Shown piece after piece: positions 7,687 to 15,817 of a stretch of 36,111 bases of DNA. The stretch's first letter is position 1; every line of letters starts with the position of its first letter. A program made the translations under genes and the position numbers. The notes beneath the pieces are model-generated. The model did not search any database. It was not told the origin of the DNA and worked only from the letters and a program-made list of their open reading frames with translations. Source of the stretch: an uncultured Lachnospiraceae bacterium (GTDB taxonomy: Bacteria; Bacillota; Clostridia; Lachnospirales; Lachnospiraceae); the NCBI GenBank assembly GCA_910587905.1, contig CAJUOF010000061.1, positions 1 through 36,111 on the forward strand. Reading direction: 5' to 3'.

Positions 7687-8123
7687 GCCTTTTCACCTCC
7701 CGTAAACTCAAATGTCTTCTCGCACCTGGAAGTGACCACCTTGCAGGTGCCAAAATATGCAGAGTAACCATAACGGAGCCTCATAAGCGCACCGATCCTG
7801 TGGCTGCCCGAAAGCCCTCCCTCCAGGAAGACCTCCATGACCGCCGGATCATCCGCATTCCAGTATTCCTTGTACAGCTCCGGAAGCTCCCGCAGGCAGA
7901 ACCGCTTCCCGTTCAGCGCCATGGTAATCGTCTCCCCGTCAATCTCCTTTCCGTCCAGGGTGAAAGAAAGCTCCTCCACGCAGGACAGATAATTCCCCCG
8001 GAAATTCGGTATCCGCACCTGAAAATAATATCCCGCCGGCCGTCCGCAGACAACCATGTTTCCATAGTGCTCCTGCTCCAGCAGATACCGGTCATACGCC
8101 TTCTGATTATTCACCAATCCCAT
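7683..8123 (-). CDS. Small beta-sandwich protein, candidate C-glycoside deglycosidase beta subunit (CGDB/DUF6379-like)
   Basis: A 146-residue soluble protein without signal or membrane segment. The pattern GYYFQVRIPNFRG (31-43), then LSCVEELSFTLDG (46-58), and later EGGLSGSHRIG (101-111) agrees with my memory of the DUF6379/CGDB family, whose members (DgpB, CarB) are the non-catalytic partner of a TIM-barrel C-glycoside deglycosidase. The ATG at 8123, preceded by AGAGG, was chosen over one at 8153 that lies within the permease gene. The stop overlaps the start of the TIM-barrel gene. A profile search is needed to confirm the family, but length, position and coupling fit well. Confidence 0.7.
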   Translation of the reverse strand: MGLVNNQKAYDRYLLEQEHYGNMVVCGRPAGYYFQVRIPNFRGNYLSCVEELSFTLDGKEIDGETITMALNGKRFCLRELPELYKEYWNADDPAVMEVFLEGGLSGSHRIGALMRLRYGYSAYFGTCKVVTSRCEKTFEFTGGEKA

Positions 8124-8139
8124 TCTTACACACCTCTTC

Positions 8140-9837
8140 TTATAATTTGTCAATCATGGAACGCCCCACCAGCTTCTGGGCCGCCACCACCAGGGCCGTG
8201 ACAAACAAAAACACCACGGTTCCGAAAGCCGCCGCCTGGGTCAGTCCCCCCGCGCCGTCCCACAAATCCAGAATCGCCGTCGCCACCACGTCTGTTCCGG
8301 CATTTCGCAGCATCACGGAGCTGCTCAGCTCCGGAAACGCCATGACGAAGGTCAAAATCCAGGCATAGGCGATACCGGTTTTCGCCAGGGGAACCGTGAT
8401 CCTCCTCAGGGTCTTCCCCCAGGCGGCACCGGAAATACGGCTGGCCTCCTCCAGCTCCGTGTGGATCTGAATCAGGGCCGATTGACAGTAACGGACCCCG
8501 GAGGGCAGCATCCTGGTCGCATAGGCGATAAACAGCATCCAGATCGTCCCGTAAAGTCTCATCTGATTGAGCGGGGCACTCAAGTACATGAAGATCAGTC
8601 CCATGGCAAGAGCCGTCCCCGAAATGCCGGAGGGCATGTTGCACAGATATTCCAGGGTTCCCCGCCCCCTGACCTTCAGGCGGACGATGATGTATGCCGC
8701 AAGCAGTCCCAGGAGGACCACCGCCGTGGCCGTAATGATTCCCAGAAAGAAACTGTTTTTGAGGGCTGTTTTTGCCACCGCACTGTGAAGCAGCATGGTA
8801 TAGTTGGAGAGGGTAAAGTTGGACGCCTGAAATCCGTTCCCCACGTTCTTCATAAAGGAGGCCACCGCCAGAGTGGTGTAGGGCACCAGAAAGCCAAAGA
8901 GGGCGTAGACAAGCCCCAGGGCCGAAAACAGGATCTTCGCCTTCCCCAGCCGCATGATGTTCGGCCGGAATCCCTTCGCCGAGATCGTGGAGTATTTTTT
9001 GCTGGAACGCACCGACCTCCGATAGAGAAACACGGCAAACAGCGACAATACCGTGACGGATGTCGACAGGACCGCCCCCATTTTCAGATCCATCACGGTG
9101 ATGGATTCCCGGATCTTTGTGGTCAACACGTTGATATTCAACATTCTGGGCACACCGTAGAGGGCCAGCGACTGGCCGAAGGACAGAATCAGCCCCGAAA
9201 GAATGGCCGGACGCACCAGAGGGATCGTCACCCGAAATGCTGTCCTCGCCGCATTGGCCCCCGACATCCTCGCCGCTTCCTCCAGATAAGGGTCCATGTT
9301 TTCCAGTGCCGGGAACACCATCATGAAGATGGTCGCAATCCCCTGGGGAAGCCCCAGCACTACAATGGCCCAGACGGAATAAATATTGATGGGACCGTAA
9401 TTGGTCGTCAAGTGAAAGACCGACTTTAGCAGGCGGTTGACAAGCCCCTGGTTCGGCCCGGCCAGAATAATATAGGCCATGGTCAGAAGAAAGGGCGGTG
9501 TCATAATGGTGATGGTGATCGTGCTTTTCACCAGCGTCTTGAATCTCATGTCCGTCCGGCTGACTCCAAAAGCCAGGGCGACTCCGATCAGGGAGGCAAA
9601 AACCCCGATTCCCGCAGCGACGACAATGGAATTCCTGAGGGCCTCCAGAATGTCCCTGCGTCCGAAATATTTGATGAAATTTGCGAACGTAAACGTCCCG
9701 TCCTTCGTGGTCAGGCTCTCATAGGCCATGTAACCTATGGGAACCAGAACCAGCAGCATGATGATCAGGCACACAAGGGCAAACAGCAGATTACTTGCCT
9801 GAAACCGTATTCTTTTTCTGAGCTTCCTCTCCTTCAT
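8140..9837 (-). CDS. ABC transporter permease, two fused membrane domains (FbpB/AfuB type)
   Basis: A 565-residue integral membrane protein with about twelve segments. It consists of two BPD-type permease domains in one chain, each with its ATPase-contact EAA loop: EEAARMSG at 186-193 and EEASRISG at 463-470, followed by the typical IPLVRP and VPLAKT. This one-chain arrangement is characteristic of the Fe3+/2-aminoethylphosphonate/spermidine class of importers, which also includes sugar-phosphate (AfuABC) systems. It is encoded with a matching ATPase and lipoprotein, so the importer is complete. Context argues for an organic substrate such as a glycoside or sugar acid, not iron. Confidence 0.9.
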   Translation of the reverse strand: MKERKLRKRIRFQASNLLFALVCLIIMLLVLVPIGYMAYESLTTKDGTFTFANFIKYFGRRDILEALRNSIVVAAGIGVFASLIGVALAFGVSRTDMRFKTLVKSTITITIMTPPFLLTMAYIILAGPNQGLVNRLLKSVFHLTTNYGPINIYSVWAIVVLGLPQGIATIFMMVFPALENMDPYLEEAARMSGANAARTAFRVTIPLVRPAILSGLILSFGQSLALYGVPRMLNINVLTTKIRESITVMDLKMGAVLSTSVTVLSLFAVFLYRRSVRSSKKYSTISAKGFRPNIMRLGKAKILFSALGLVYALFGFLVPYTTLAVASFMKNVGNGFQASNFTLSNYTMLLHSAVAKTALKNSFFLGIITATAVVLLGLLAAYIIVRLKVRGRGTLEYLCNMPSGISGTALAMGLIFMYLSAPLNQMRLYGTIWMLFIAYATRMLPSGVRYCQSALIQIHTELEEASRISGAAWGKTLRRITVPLAKTGIAYAWILTFVMAFPELSSSVMLRNAGTDVVATAILDLWDGAGGLTQAAAFGTVVFLFVTALVVAAQKLVGRSMIDKL

Positions 9838-9849
9838 GCTCCACCTCGC

Positions 9850-10941
9850 CTAATTGTCGACCTTGTATGTTTTTATGGTTTCTTCTTTAAACTTAAGTCC
9901 AAGCCCCGGCTTTTCCCTTGCGAAGGCGAAGCCGTCCTCCGTCCGGACAGGATCCTCGAAATGCTCCTGGAACCAGGGTATGTACTCCACATACAGGGAA
10001 TTGGGCACGCAGCACTGCACCTGCGCAGTCACTTCCATGACAAAGTGAGGAGAGACTTTGATGCCCTGTGCATCGCAGTTTGCGGCGATGCGCAGCCACT
10101 CCGTGATGCCTCCCGTCCGGATCACATCCGCCTGCATGTAGCTGACCAGATTCCCCCGTATATATTCGTCCGTTTCCCGGATTCCGAAGAAGTTTTCCCC
10201 TGTAGCCAGAGGAACGCTCGTGTGCTGCGAAATCCGCCTGTGGCCCAGAGGATCCCGTAGGGAAATCGGCTCCTCAAACCAGAAAATGTCATATTCTTCC
10301 AGCCGTCTCGCCAGCCTGATGGCTCCCTCCACATCCAGGATCGTGTTGGCGTCGACGAACAGCTTCACATCCCTCCCGAAGGCGCTCCGCAGAGCCTCCA
10401 CCCGCCTCGCGTCCTGTCCCGGCGTTTCCCGGCCCACCTGAATCTTGATTCCGACCATCTTCTGCTCTCTCAAGAGCTTCCCGGCCCGCTCCACCATCTC
10501 CTCATGGGCCAGCCCGCTCCAGCCTGCCACGCTGGCATACATGGGAACCCGGTCCCTGTACTGTCCCAGGATGGAACAGAGTGGAAGGTTCGCTGCCTTG
10601 CTGTAAATGTCCCACAGGGCAAGGTCGATTCCCGCCGCCCCGAGGACCGTGATTCCGGAAAAACCGGCCTGCCTCAGCTCCCACAGAAGCCAGGCGGAAA
10701 GCTTCTTCACCTCCAGAGGGTCTTTTCCGAGCAGCAGTTCCCTTATGTCCGTGTCAATCAGCGTCCGGACCGCATGTCCGCCGAATCCGTCCGTATAGGT
10801 GTATCCGTATCCGCAGATTCCCTCGTCCGTCAAAATCTCAACCGGAATCACTTCCATGTAGGCTCTGGATTTGGTCTTGTTTAACAATGCCCGCTCCACC
10901 GGGATATGCAAAAGCTCTGTCTTAATATCGATAATCTTCAT
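9850..10941 (-). CDS. Enolase-superfamily enzyme of the mandelate racemase/acid-sugar dehydratase type
   Basis: A 363-residue two-domain protein: capping domain about 1-125, then a modified TIM barrel. Metal ligands are Asp197 (FVDAN), Glu223 (WFEEP) and Glu249 (TGEN); the Asp272-His299 dyad (QADVIRTGG, VSPHF) marks the mandelate-racemase subgroup. The second-strand motif is Lys166-Ile-Gln168 (GIKIQVG) instead of the common Lys-x-Lys, so one of the two possible bases is altered. Members of this subgroup dehydrate aldonates/uronates or racemise hydroxy acids through an enediolate. It lies between ATPase and permease genes, 12 and 28 bases away, so it belongs to the operon. A sugar-acid dehydratase is likely; the substrate is unknown. 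Confidence 0.88.
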   Translation of the reverse strand: MKIIDIKTELLHIPVERALLNKTKSRAYMEVIPVEILTDEGICGYGYTYTDGFGGHAVRTLIDTDIRELLLGKDPLEVKKLSAWLLWELRQAGFSGITVLGAAGIDLALWDIYSKAANLPLCSILGQYRDRVPMYASVAGWSGLAHEEMVERAGKLLREQKMVGIKIQVGRETPGQDARRVEALRSAFGRDVKLFVDANTILDVEGAIRLARRLEEYDIFWFEEPISLRDPLGHRRISQHTSVPLATGENFFGIRETDEYIRGNLVSYMQADVIRTGGITEWLRIAANCDAQGIKVSPHFVMEVTAQVQCCVPNSLYVEYIPWFQEHFEDPVRTEDGFAFAREKPGLGLKFKEETIKTYKVDN

Positions 10942-10969
10942 AATAATCGTTCCCCTTTTCCGCTCTCTG

Positions 10970-12064
10970 TCATTCCCTCACCAGGACGCAGTCCGTCTCC
11001 GCAAACCGACAGACCAAGGCGTCCCCGGCCGCAAACCGGACCGGCGGAGTCGACTGCACTCTGCACCGGCTCTCTTCCATTCCTTTCGGCTTTATAAAAT
11101 AGTTCACGATACTTCCGGTGAAGCTCACATTCTCAACCGCCGCAGACAAGGAATTTACGTATCGCCCCTCTTCCCGTTGGTTAAAAATCAAGTTTTCCGG
11201 ACGGAGCAGGAGATACGCCTCCTCCCCTTCCTTCCAACCCTTTCCGTCCGCCGCCGCGAAAACCGTCTCCCCGTTCGCCAGCCTGACTGTGGTCTTTTCT
11301 TTTCCGGCCTCGACGATCTTCACCTCAAACCGATTGGCCACGCCGATGAAATCCGCCACAAAACTACTGTCCGGCCTCGCGTAGATTTCTTCCGGGGAGC
11401 CCTTCTGCAGAATTTTTCCGTCCCGCATGATCACGATCTCGTCGGACACCGCCAGGGCTTCGTCCTGGGAATGGGTGACGTAAATGGTCGTGATTCCCAG
11501 CCTCTTCTGAAGGGCGCGGATCTCAAAACGCATATTTTCCCGAAGCTTCGCATCCAGATTGCAGAGTGGTTCGTCCAAAAGCAGGATATCCGGCTCGCTG
11601 ACCAGGGCCCTTGCCAGGGCGACCCGCTGCTGCTGGCCGCCCGAAAGCTGGGTGGGAAAACGTTTCTCATATTCTCCCAGGCCCACCAGTTCCAGGGCCT
11701 CCCTCACTCGTTTCACAATGTCGCTTTTTGCATATTTTTTGATTTTTAATCCGTATCCCACGTTGTCAAAGACCGTCATATGGGGCCAAACCGCATAGCT
11801 CTGAAAGACCATGCTCATGTTCCGTTTTTCCGGCAGGACCACGTGTTTTTCATCAGAAAGGACGTTTCCGTCCACCGACACGTTCCCGGCAGTAGGGGTC
11901 TCCAGCCCTGCCACGATCCGCAGCGTCGTCGTCTTCCCGCAGCCGGAAGGCCCTAGAAACGAGAGAAGCTTGCCCTTCTCAATCGCCAGGCTGACCCCGT
12001 TTACCGCCGTCACGTCTCCGTATTTCTTGATCAGGTTCGTAATCGTCAAATACCCCTTGTCCAT
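10970..12064 (-). CDS. ABC transporter ATP-binding protein (PotA/FbpC/UgpC type)
   Basis: The 364-residue cytoplasmic ATPase has Walker A GPSGCGKTT (38-46), Q-loop Gln88, signature LSGGQQQR (140-147), Walker B ILLLDEP (160-166) and the H-loop VTHSQDEA, followed by a C-terminal TOBE region (about 240-364) as in importers regulated through that domain. It is preceded by GGAGG and starts 20 bases after the binding-protein gene. It should energise the fused permease encoded two genes downstream. Confidence 0.95.
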   Translation of the reverse strand: MDKGYLTITNLIKKYGDVTAVNGVSLAIEKGKLLSFLGPSGCGKTTTLRIVAGLETPTAGNVSVDGNVLSDEKHVVLPEKRNMSMVFQSYAVWPHMTVFDNVGYGLKIKKYAKSDIVKRVREALELVGLGEYEKRFPTQLSGGQQQRVALARALVSEPDILLLDEPLCNLDAKLRENMRFEIRALQKRLGITTIYVTHSQDEALAVSDEIVIMRDGKILQKGSPEEIYARPDSSFVADFIGVANRFEVKIVEAGKEKTTVRLANGETVFAAADGKGWKEGEEAYLLLRPENLIFNQREEGRYVNSLSAAVENVSFTGSIVNYFIKPKGMEESRCRVQSTPPVRFAAGDALVCRFAETDCVLVRE

Positions 12065-12084
12065 CGCAGCCTTCCTCCTGCTCC

Positions 12085-13215
12085 TTATTCTGCCCGGATC
12101 TCCGCAAATTTCTCGAGAATTTCTTCTTTGTTTCCTGTCACCCAGGTCACGTCCCTGGGAATGAAGTTCAGGTCGGAAAGAGCCGTTCCGTCCGCCAGCT
12201 TGTAATCCGCAATGTCCGTCCGCACCGGGATCCAGCCGAGATTGTCCGCCACCAGCCTCTGCCCTTCGTCGGAAAGAATAAAGTTCATAAACAGCTCCGC
12301 CGCCGCCTCATTGGGCGTATCCTTCCGGATCACTCCCACATTCACCTCACTGGGCAGTCCTTCCTCCGGATATACAATGGCGATCGGGTCCCCCTTTTTT
12401 AAAGAGGTTCCTGCTGTCGCCATAACCTGGACTCCGACCTTTCGTTCTCCCATGGCGACCAGTTCTCCGATGGTTCCGTGGCTGGACGCATAATTGACGT
12501 TCAGCTCCTGCAGTCTCTCGAAATAAGGCCATCCATAAGGGTCCGTCCCCAGCTTCTGGGTGATCATCCAAATCAGCGTGTACACGGAAGAAGAACTGGT
12601 GGGATCGGCGATCACCAGGGAATTATCCCATTTCTCGTCCAAAAGATCCGCAAAAGACCCAGGCGCCTCCTCCTCCGATACCAGATTGGTATTGTAAATA
12701 ATGGTATAAAAACCAGTGCCAACAGGAGTCAGGATTCCCGTCGGATCCAAAAGCCCTTCCGAAATGGAAGCCTTCGCCTCCGGCTCAAAAGACTGGAAAC
12801 AGTCATACCCCTCCTGCAGCGTGATGATCGGTCCATTGCCCATGACAGCCACATCAAACTGGGGATTTCCGGATTTAATCTCCATCTCCATGGTTGCCGA
12901 CAATTCCTCGTTGGCCCCCCGGTAGCTTTTCACCTCAATGCCGGGATATTTTTTCTGGAATGCCTCCAGAATCGGCGTCATCTGCTCCAGGGTCGCTCCG
13001 TAATAGACCGTCAGGGAACCCTCCGCCGATTTAGGCGGCTCTGCCTGTTCCGCCTTCTCGGTTTCACCCGTTTTTGTCTCTCCTCCGGTCTCCTGACTTA
13101 CCGCCTCCGTCTTTTCCGGCCCCTTTTTCTCCTCCTGCGCTTCTTTCCCGCAGGCCATAAGCGTACCTGCCATGACTGTCGCTGCCAAAAACATTGCCAA
13201 TACTCGTTTCCTCAT
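12085..13215 (-). CDS. Extracellular solute-binding lipoprotein of the operon's ABC importer
   Basis: A 376-residue family-1-type binding protein. The first 22 residues are a lipoprotein signal ending in lipobox LMAC (Cys22), followed by a charged Glu/Lys/Thr-rich linker to about residue 65 that tethers the domain to the membrane. The body begins SLTVYYGATLEQMTPILEAF and resembles Fe3+/AfuA/spermidine-class binding proteins in having a single ligand cleft. It is the first gene of the operon, directly behind the operator region, with AAGGAGG eight bases before the ATG. Ligand identity cannot be read from sequence; a glycoside or sugar acid is inferred from the downstream enzymes. Confidence 0.9.
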   Translation of the reverse strand: MRKRVLAMFLAATVMAGTLMACGKEAQEEKKGPEKTEAVSQETGGETKTGETEKAEQAEPPKSAEGSLTVYYGATLEQMTPILEAFQKKYPGIEVKSYRGANEELSATMEMEIKSGNPQFDVAVMGNGPIITLQEGYDCFQSFEPEAKASISEGLLDPTGILTPVGTGFYTIIYNTNLVSEEEAPGSFADLLDEKWDNSLVIADPTSSSSVYTLIWMITQKLGTDPYGWPYFERLQELNVNYASSHGTIGELVAMGERKVGVQVMATAGTSLKKGDPIAIVYPEEGLPSEVNVGVIRKDTPNEAAAELFMNFILSDEGQRLVADNLGWIPVRTDIADYKLADGTALSDLNFIPRDVTWVTGNKEEILEKFAEIRAE

Positions 13216-13255
13216 AAGATCCTCCTTCTGAAATTACTGACATCTTAATGTTTAT

Positions 13256-13311
13256 ATGTATTTACATCTATACATTATTTATAACATAGGATTTTCAAAA
13301 TGTAAATACAT
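13256..13311. promoter_or_regulatory. Paired operator sites in front of the catabolic operon
   Basis: ATGTATTTACAT (13256-13267) and its exact reverse complement ATGTAAATACAT (13300-13311) lie 32 bases apart just upstream of the binding-protein gene, with a further partial ATACAT copy at 13314-13319. The block is extremely A/T-rich and must contain the minus-strand promoter. These are probable binding sites for the divergent GntR-family regulator. Confidence 0.65.
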
Positions 13312-13336
13312 AAATACATTTTTTTATAAAAGAACA

Positions 13337-13374
13337 TTGCTTTTCTCATCAAAACGTAATAAAATATTTATTAC
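13337..13374 (+). promoter_or_regulatory. gntR promoter with overlapping 19-bp palindrome
   Basis: TTGCTT (13337-13342), a 17-base spacer and TAAAAT (13360-13365) face the regulator gene. The perfect palindrome GTAATAAAATATTTATTAC (13356-13374) covers the -10 and suggests autorepression. Confidence 0.6.
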
Positions 13375-13418
13375 CTGACAAGCTTACAAATATGTAATTA
13401 TGTAAAGGAAGACACGGC

Positions 13419-14198
13419 ATGGCCATCAATCCCTCTTTAAACGCTCTGGTTTTATCCGAACTAAAAAATAAAGTAGACCACAGTGTCCCGACCCCACTTT
13501 ATTATCAACTCATGGTGACCTTAAAGGCCATGATCGATTCCGGCAGGTTGAAAAGCGGGGATGAGCTTCCCTCGGAACAGGAGATCAGCACGACCCTGGA
13601 CATCAGCAGGCCAACGGTCCGCCAGTGTATGCAGGGGCTGGTAAACGCCGGGGTCATTGTCCGCCGTAAGGGTAAGGGTACGTTCGTGACCCACCAGAAG
13701 ATGGAGTTCAATTATATTGCGAAGCACGAGAGCTTCCATCAGATCATTGCCGGTTATGGCTACACCCCCGCCACCCGTGTGCTGGAATTTGAGACCGTGG
13801 AGCCGATTCCCTTTGTCAACCAACAGTTAAAAATCGATGAACGAGAACCTTTGTATTCGCTGCTGCGGCTTTGCATGGCCAACGACACCCCCATGCTCTA
13901 TTGCCATACGTATCTGCAGGCTTCTCGTTTTCCCGGTCTGCAGGATTTTGACTTTTCGAAGGTTTCTTTATATGAAACATTAAATCAGCACTACAACTTA
14001 AAGGTGGTCACCTTAAAGCGGGAAATCAGTGCGGATAATGCAGGACAGACGGATGCCGGCATGCTGCAGATCAAAAGAGGGCGGGCGATCTTTATTGTCC
14101 GAAATCTGGCTTATGATGCAAACAACATCCCTGTAGAATACTCCGATTCTCATTACCGCAGCGAAACCATTAAATTTACAAATTATATGAAATGCTGA
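13419..14198 (+). CDS. GntR/HutC-family transcriptional regulator with UTRA ligand domain
   Basis: The 259-residue regulator has a winged helix-turn-helix at about 24-92 (PLYYQL...GDELPSEQEIS...SRPTVRQ...VRRKGKGTFV, the classical GntR pattern). It is followed by a UTRA effector-binding domain (about 110-250; note EREPLYSLLRL and the final YSDSHYRSE, a UTRA hallmark). It starts at ATG 13419 behind AGGAAG. It is divergent from the nine-gene operon across a 203-base spacer containing palindromes, so it almost certainly controls that operon, most likely as a repressor released by a sugar-like inducer. Confidence 0.92.
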   Translation: MAINPSLNALVLSELKNKVDHSVPTPLYYQLMVTLKAMIDSGRLKSGDELPSEQEISTTLDISRPTVRQCMQGLVNAGVIVRRKGKGTFVTHQKMEFNYIAKHESFHQIIAGYGYTPATRVLEFETVEPIPFVNQQLKIDEREPLYSLLRLCMANDTPMLYCHTYLQASRFPGLQDFDFSKVSLYETLNQHYNLKVVTLKREISADNAGQTDAGMLQIKRGRAIFIVRNLAYDANNIPVEYSDSHYRSETIKFTNYMKC

Positions 14199-14217
14199 TC
14201 CCCTTAAGAAAAAATCG

Positions 14218-14226
14218 TGTTATAAT
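14218..14226 (+). promoter_or_regulatory. Extended -10 promoter of pncB
   Basis: TGTTATAAT is a perfect extended -10 (TG-n-TATAAT), 53 bases before the pncB start. No good -35 is seen, as is usual for this class. Confidence 0.7.
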
Positions 14227-14278
14227 AGAAGGAAGTGTTATGCCGCCGGCAAAATGCGGCAGGCCGAAAGGAGAAATT

Positions 14279-15751
14279 ATGGACACCAGAAACCTGACAC
14301 TGATGACCGACCTGTATGAGCTCACCATGATGCAGGGATATTTCAAGGAGAACGCAAACCAGACGGCGGTTTTCGATGTTTTCTACCGAACCAATCCCAG
14401 CGGAAACGGATTTGCCATCATGGCCGGATTAGAGCAGGTCATTGACTATGTGAACAATCTGCATTTCGGGGAGGCGGAGGTGGACTACCTCAGAAGCACC
14501 GGCCTCTTTGACGAGGATTTTCTGGATTATCTGCGGAATTTCAAATTTTCCGGCGACATTTTCGCCATCCCCGAGGGGACCGTGGTCTTTCCCAGGGAGC
14601 CTCTGGTCAAGGTGATCGCTCCGATCATGGAGGCCCAGCTTGTGGAGACGGCCATTTTAAACATCATCAACCACCAATGCCTGATCGCCACCAAGACGGC
14701 CCGGGTCGTCCATGCGGCGAGGGGCGACGGAATCATGGAGTTTGGCCTCAGGCGTGCCCAGGGACCGGACGCCGGCATTTACGGTGCACGAGCGGCCATG
14801 ATCGGCGGCTGCATCGGCACCTCCAACGTGCTGGCCGGACAGATGTTTGACGTTCCCGTGAAGGGCACCCACGCCCACAGCTGGATCATGAGCTTTCCCG
14901 ACGAGCTGACGGCCTTCCGCACCTATGCGAAGCTTTACCCCACCGCCTGCATCCTTTTGGTGGACACCTACGACACCCTCCGCTCCGGCGTCCCCAACGC
15001 CATCAAGGTATTTAATGAGATGAAGGCGGAGGGCATTTCCCTGAAGGGCTACGGCATCCGCTTAGACAGCGGCGACTTGGCTTATCTCTCCAAGGAGGCG
15101 AAGAAAATGCTCACGGAGGCCGGTTTCGGCGACGCCATCATTTCCGCCTCCAGCGACCTGGACGAGCACCTGATCAACAGCTTGAAGACCCAGGGCGCCG
15201 CCATCAACTCCTGGGGCGTCGGCACCAACATGATCACCAGCAGCGATTGGCCCGCCTTTGGCGGCGTCTACAAGCTGGTGGCCTTAAAGGACGAGAAGAC
15301 AGGGCAGTTCATTCCCAAGATCAAGCTCTCGGAGAACACAGAGAAGGTCACCAACCCCGGCGACAAGACGGTCTACCGCATCTACGGAGCCGAAACGGGG
15401 AAGATGATCGCCGACCTGATCGCCCTCACCGACGAGGAATATTCCTCCGACCAGCCGCTCCTTCTGTTCGATCCCATCGACACCTGGAAGAAGACTCACC
15501 TGGCGCCCAGGACCTACACCATCCGGGAACTTCCCGTACAGATATTCAAAGCGGGGGAATGCGTCTACCGGTCGGATTCCGTCATGGAGATCCGGGACTA
15601 CTGCAGGAGGGAGCTGGACACCCTCTGGGATGAGGCGAAGCGCCTGATCAATCCCCACCGGGCCCACATTGACCTGTCGGCCAAGCTCCACGCCATGAAG
15701 AATGACCTGCTGGAGTCCGTCGACAATATGACCCACCAGCAGACAAAATAA
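14279..15751 (+). CDS. pncB: Nicotinate phosphoribosyltransferase
   Basis: Forms nicotinate mononucleotide from nicotinate and PRPP, salvaging NAD; cytoplasmic. The 490 residues open with the family's [12 protein letters not shown], contain [13 protein letters not shown] (154-166), and [11 protein letters not shown] (196-206) with the histidine that is phosphorylated during ATP-coupled turnover. [10 protein letters not shown] and GVGTNMITS further on complete the phosphate and PRPP sites. The frame opens 29 codons earlier, but AAAGGAG stands just before the ATG at 14279, which begins the family's normal N-terminus. It has its own promoter and is followed by plsC. Confidence 0.96.
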   Translation: MDTRNLTLMTDLYELTMMQGYFKENANQTAVFDVFYRTNPSGNGFAIMAGLEQVIDYVNNLHFGEAEVDYLRSTGLFDEDFLDYLRNFKFSGDIFAIPEGTVVFPREPLVKVIAPIMEAQLVETAILNIINHQCLIATKTARVVHAARGDGIMEFGLRRAQGPDAGIYGARAAMIGGCIGTSNVLAGQMFDVPVKGTHAHSWIMSFPDELTAFRTYAKLYPTACILLVDTYDTLRSGVPNAIKVFNEMKAEGISLKGYGIRLDSGDLAYLSKEAKKMLTEAGFGDAIISASSDLDEHLINSLKTQGAAINSWGVGTNMITSSDWPAFGGVYKLVALKDEKTGQFIPKIKLSENTEKVTNPGDKTVYRIYGAETGKMIADLIALTDEEYSSDQPLLLFDPIDTWKKTHLAPRTYTIRELPVQIFKAGECVYRSDSVMEIRDYCRRELDTLWDEAKRLINPHRAHIDLSAKLHAMKNDLLESVDNMTHQQTK

Positions 15752-15781
15752 GCTCCGGGCCGCCTTTCCGGTCAAGCTTAT
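15748..15781. terminator. Hairpin after pncB
   Basis: ATAAGCT (15748-15754) and AGCTTAT (15775-15781) are perfect arms, with a CCGG/CCGG inner stem. There is no T run, so it may be a weak terminator or an mRNA-stabilising or attenuating hairpin between pncB and plsC. Confidence 0.45.
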
Positions 15782-15817
15782 GGAAAACACCCTGAAAACG
15801 ATAAACGGGAGACTCTT

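Noticed and set aside
8140-13215. Ferric iron uptake operon
   Set aside because: The permease and ATPase classes fit iron systems, but the interleaved and downstream genes (enolase-superfamily enzyme, oxidoreductase, TIM barrels) and the UTRA regulator point to an organic substrate.
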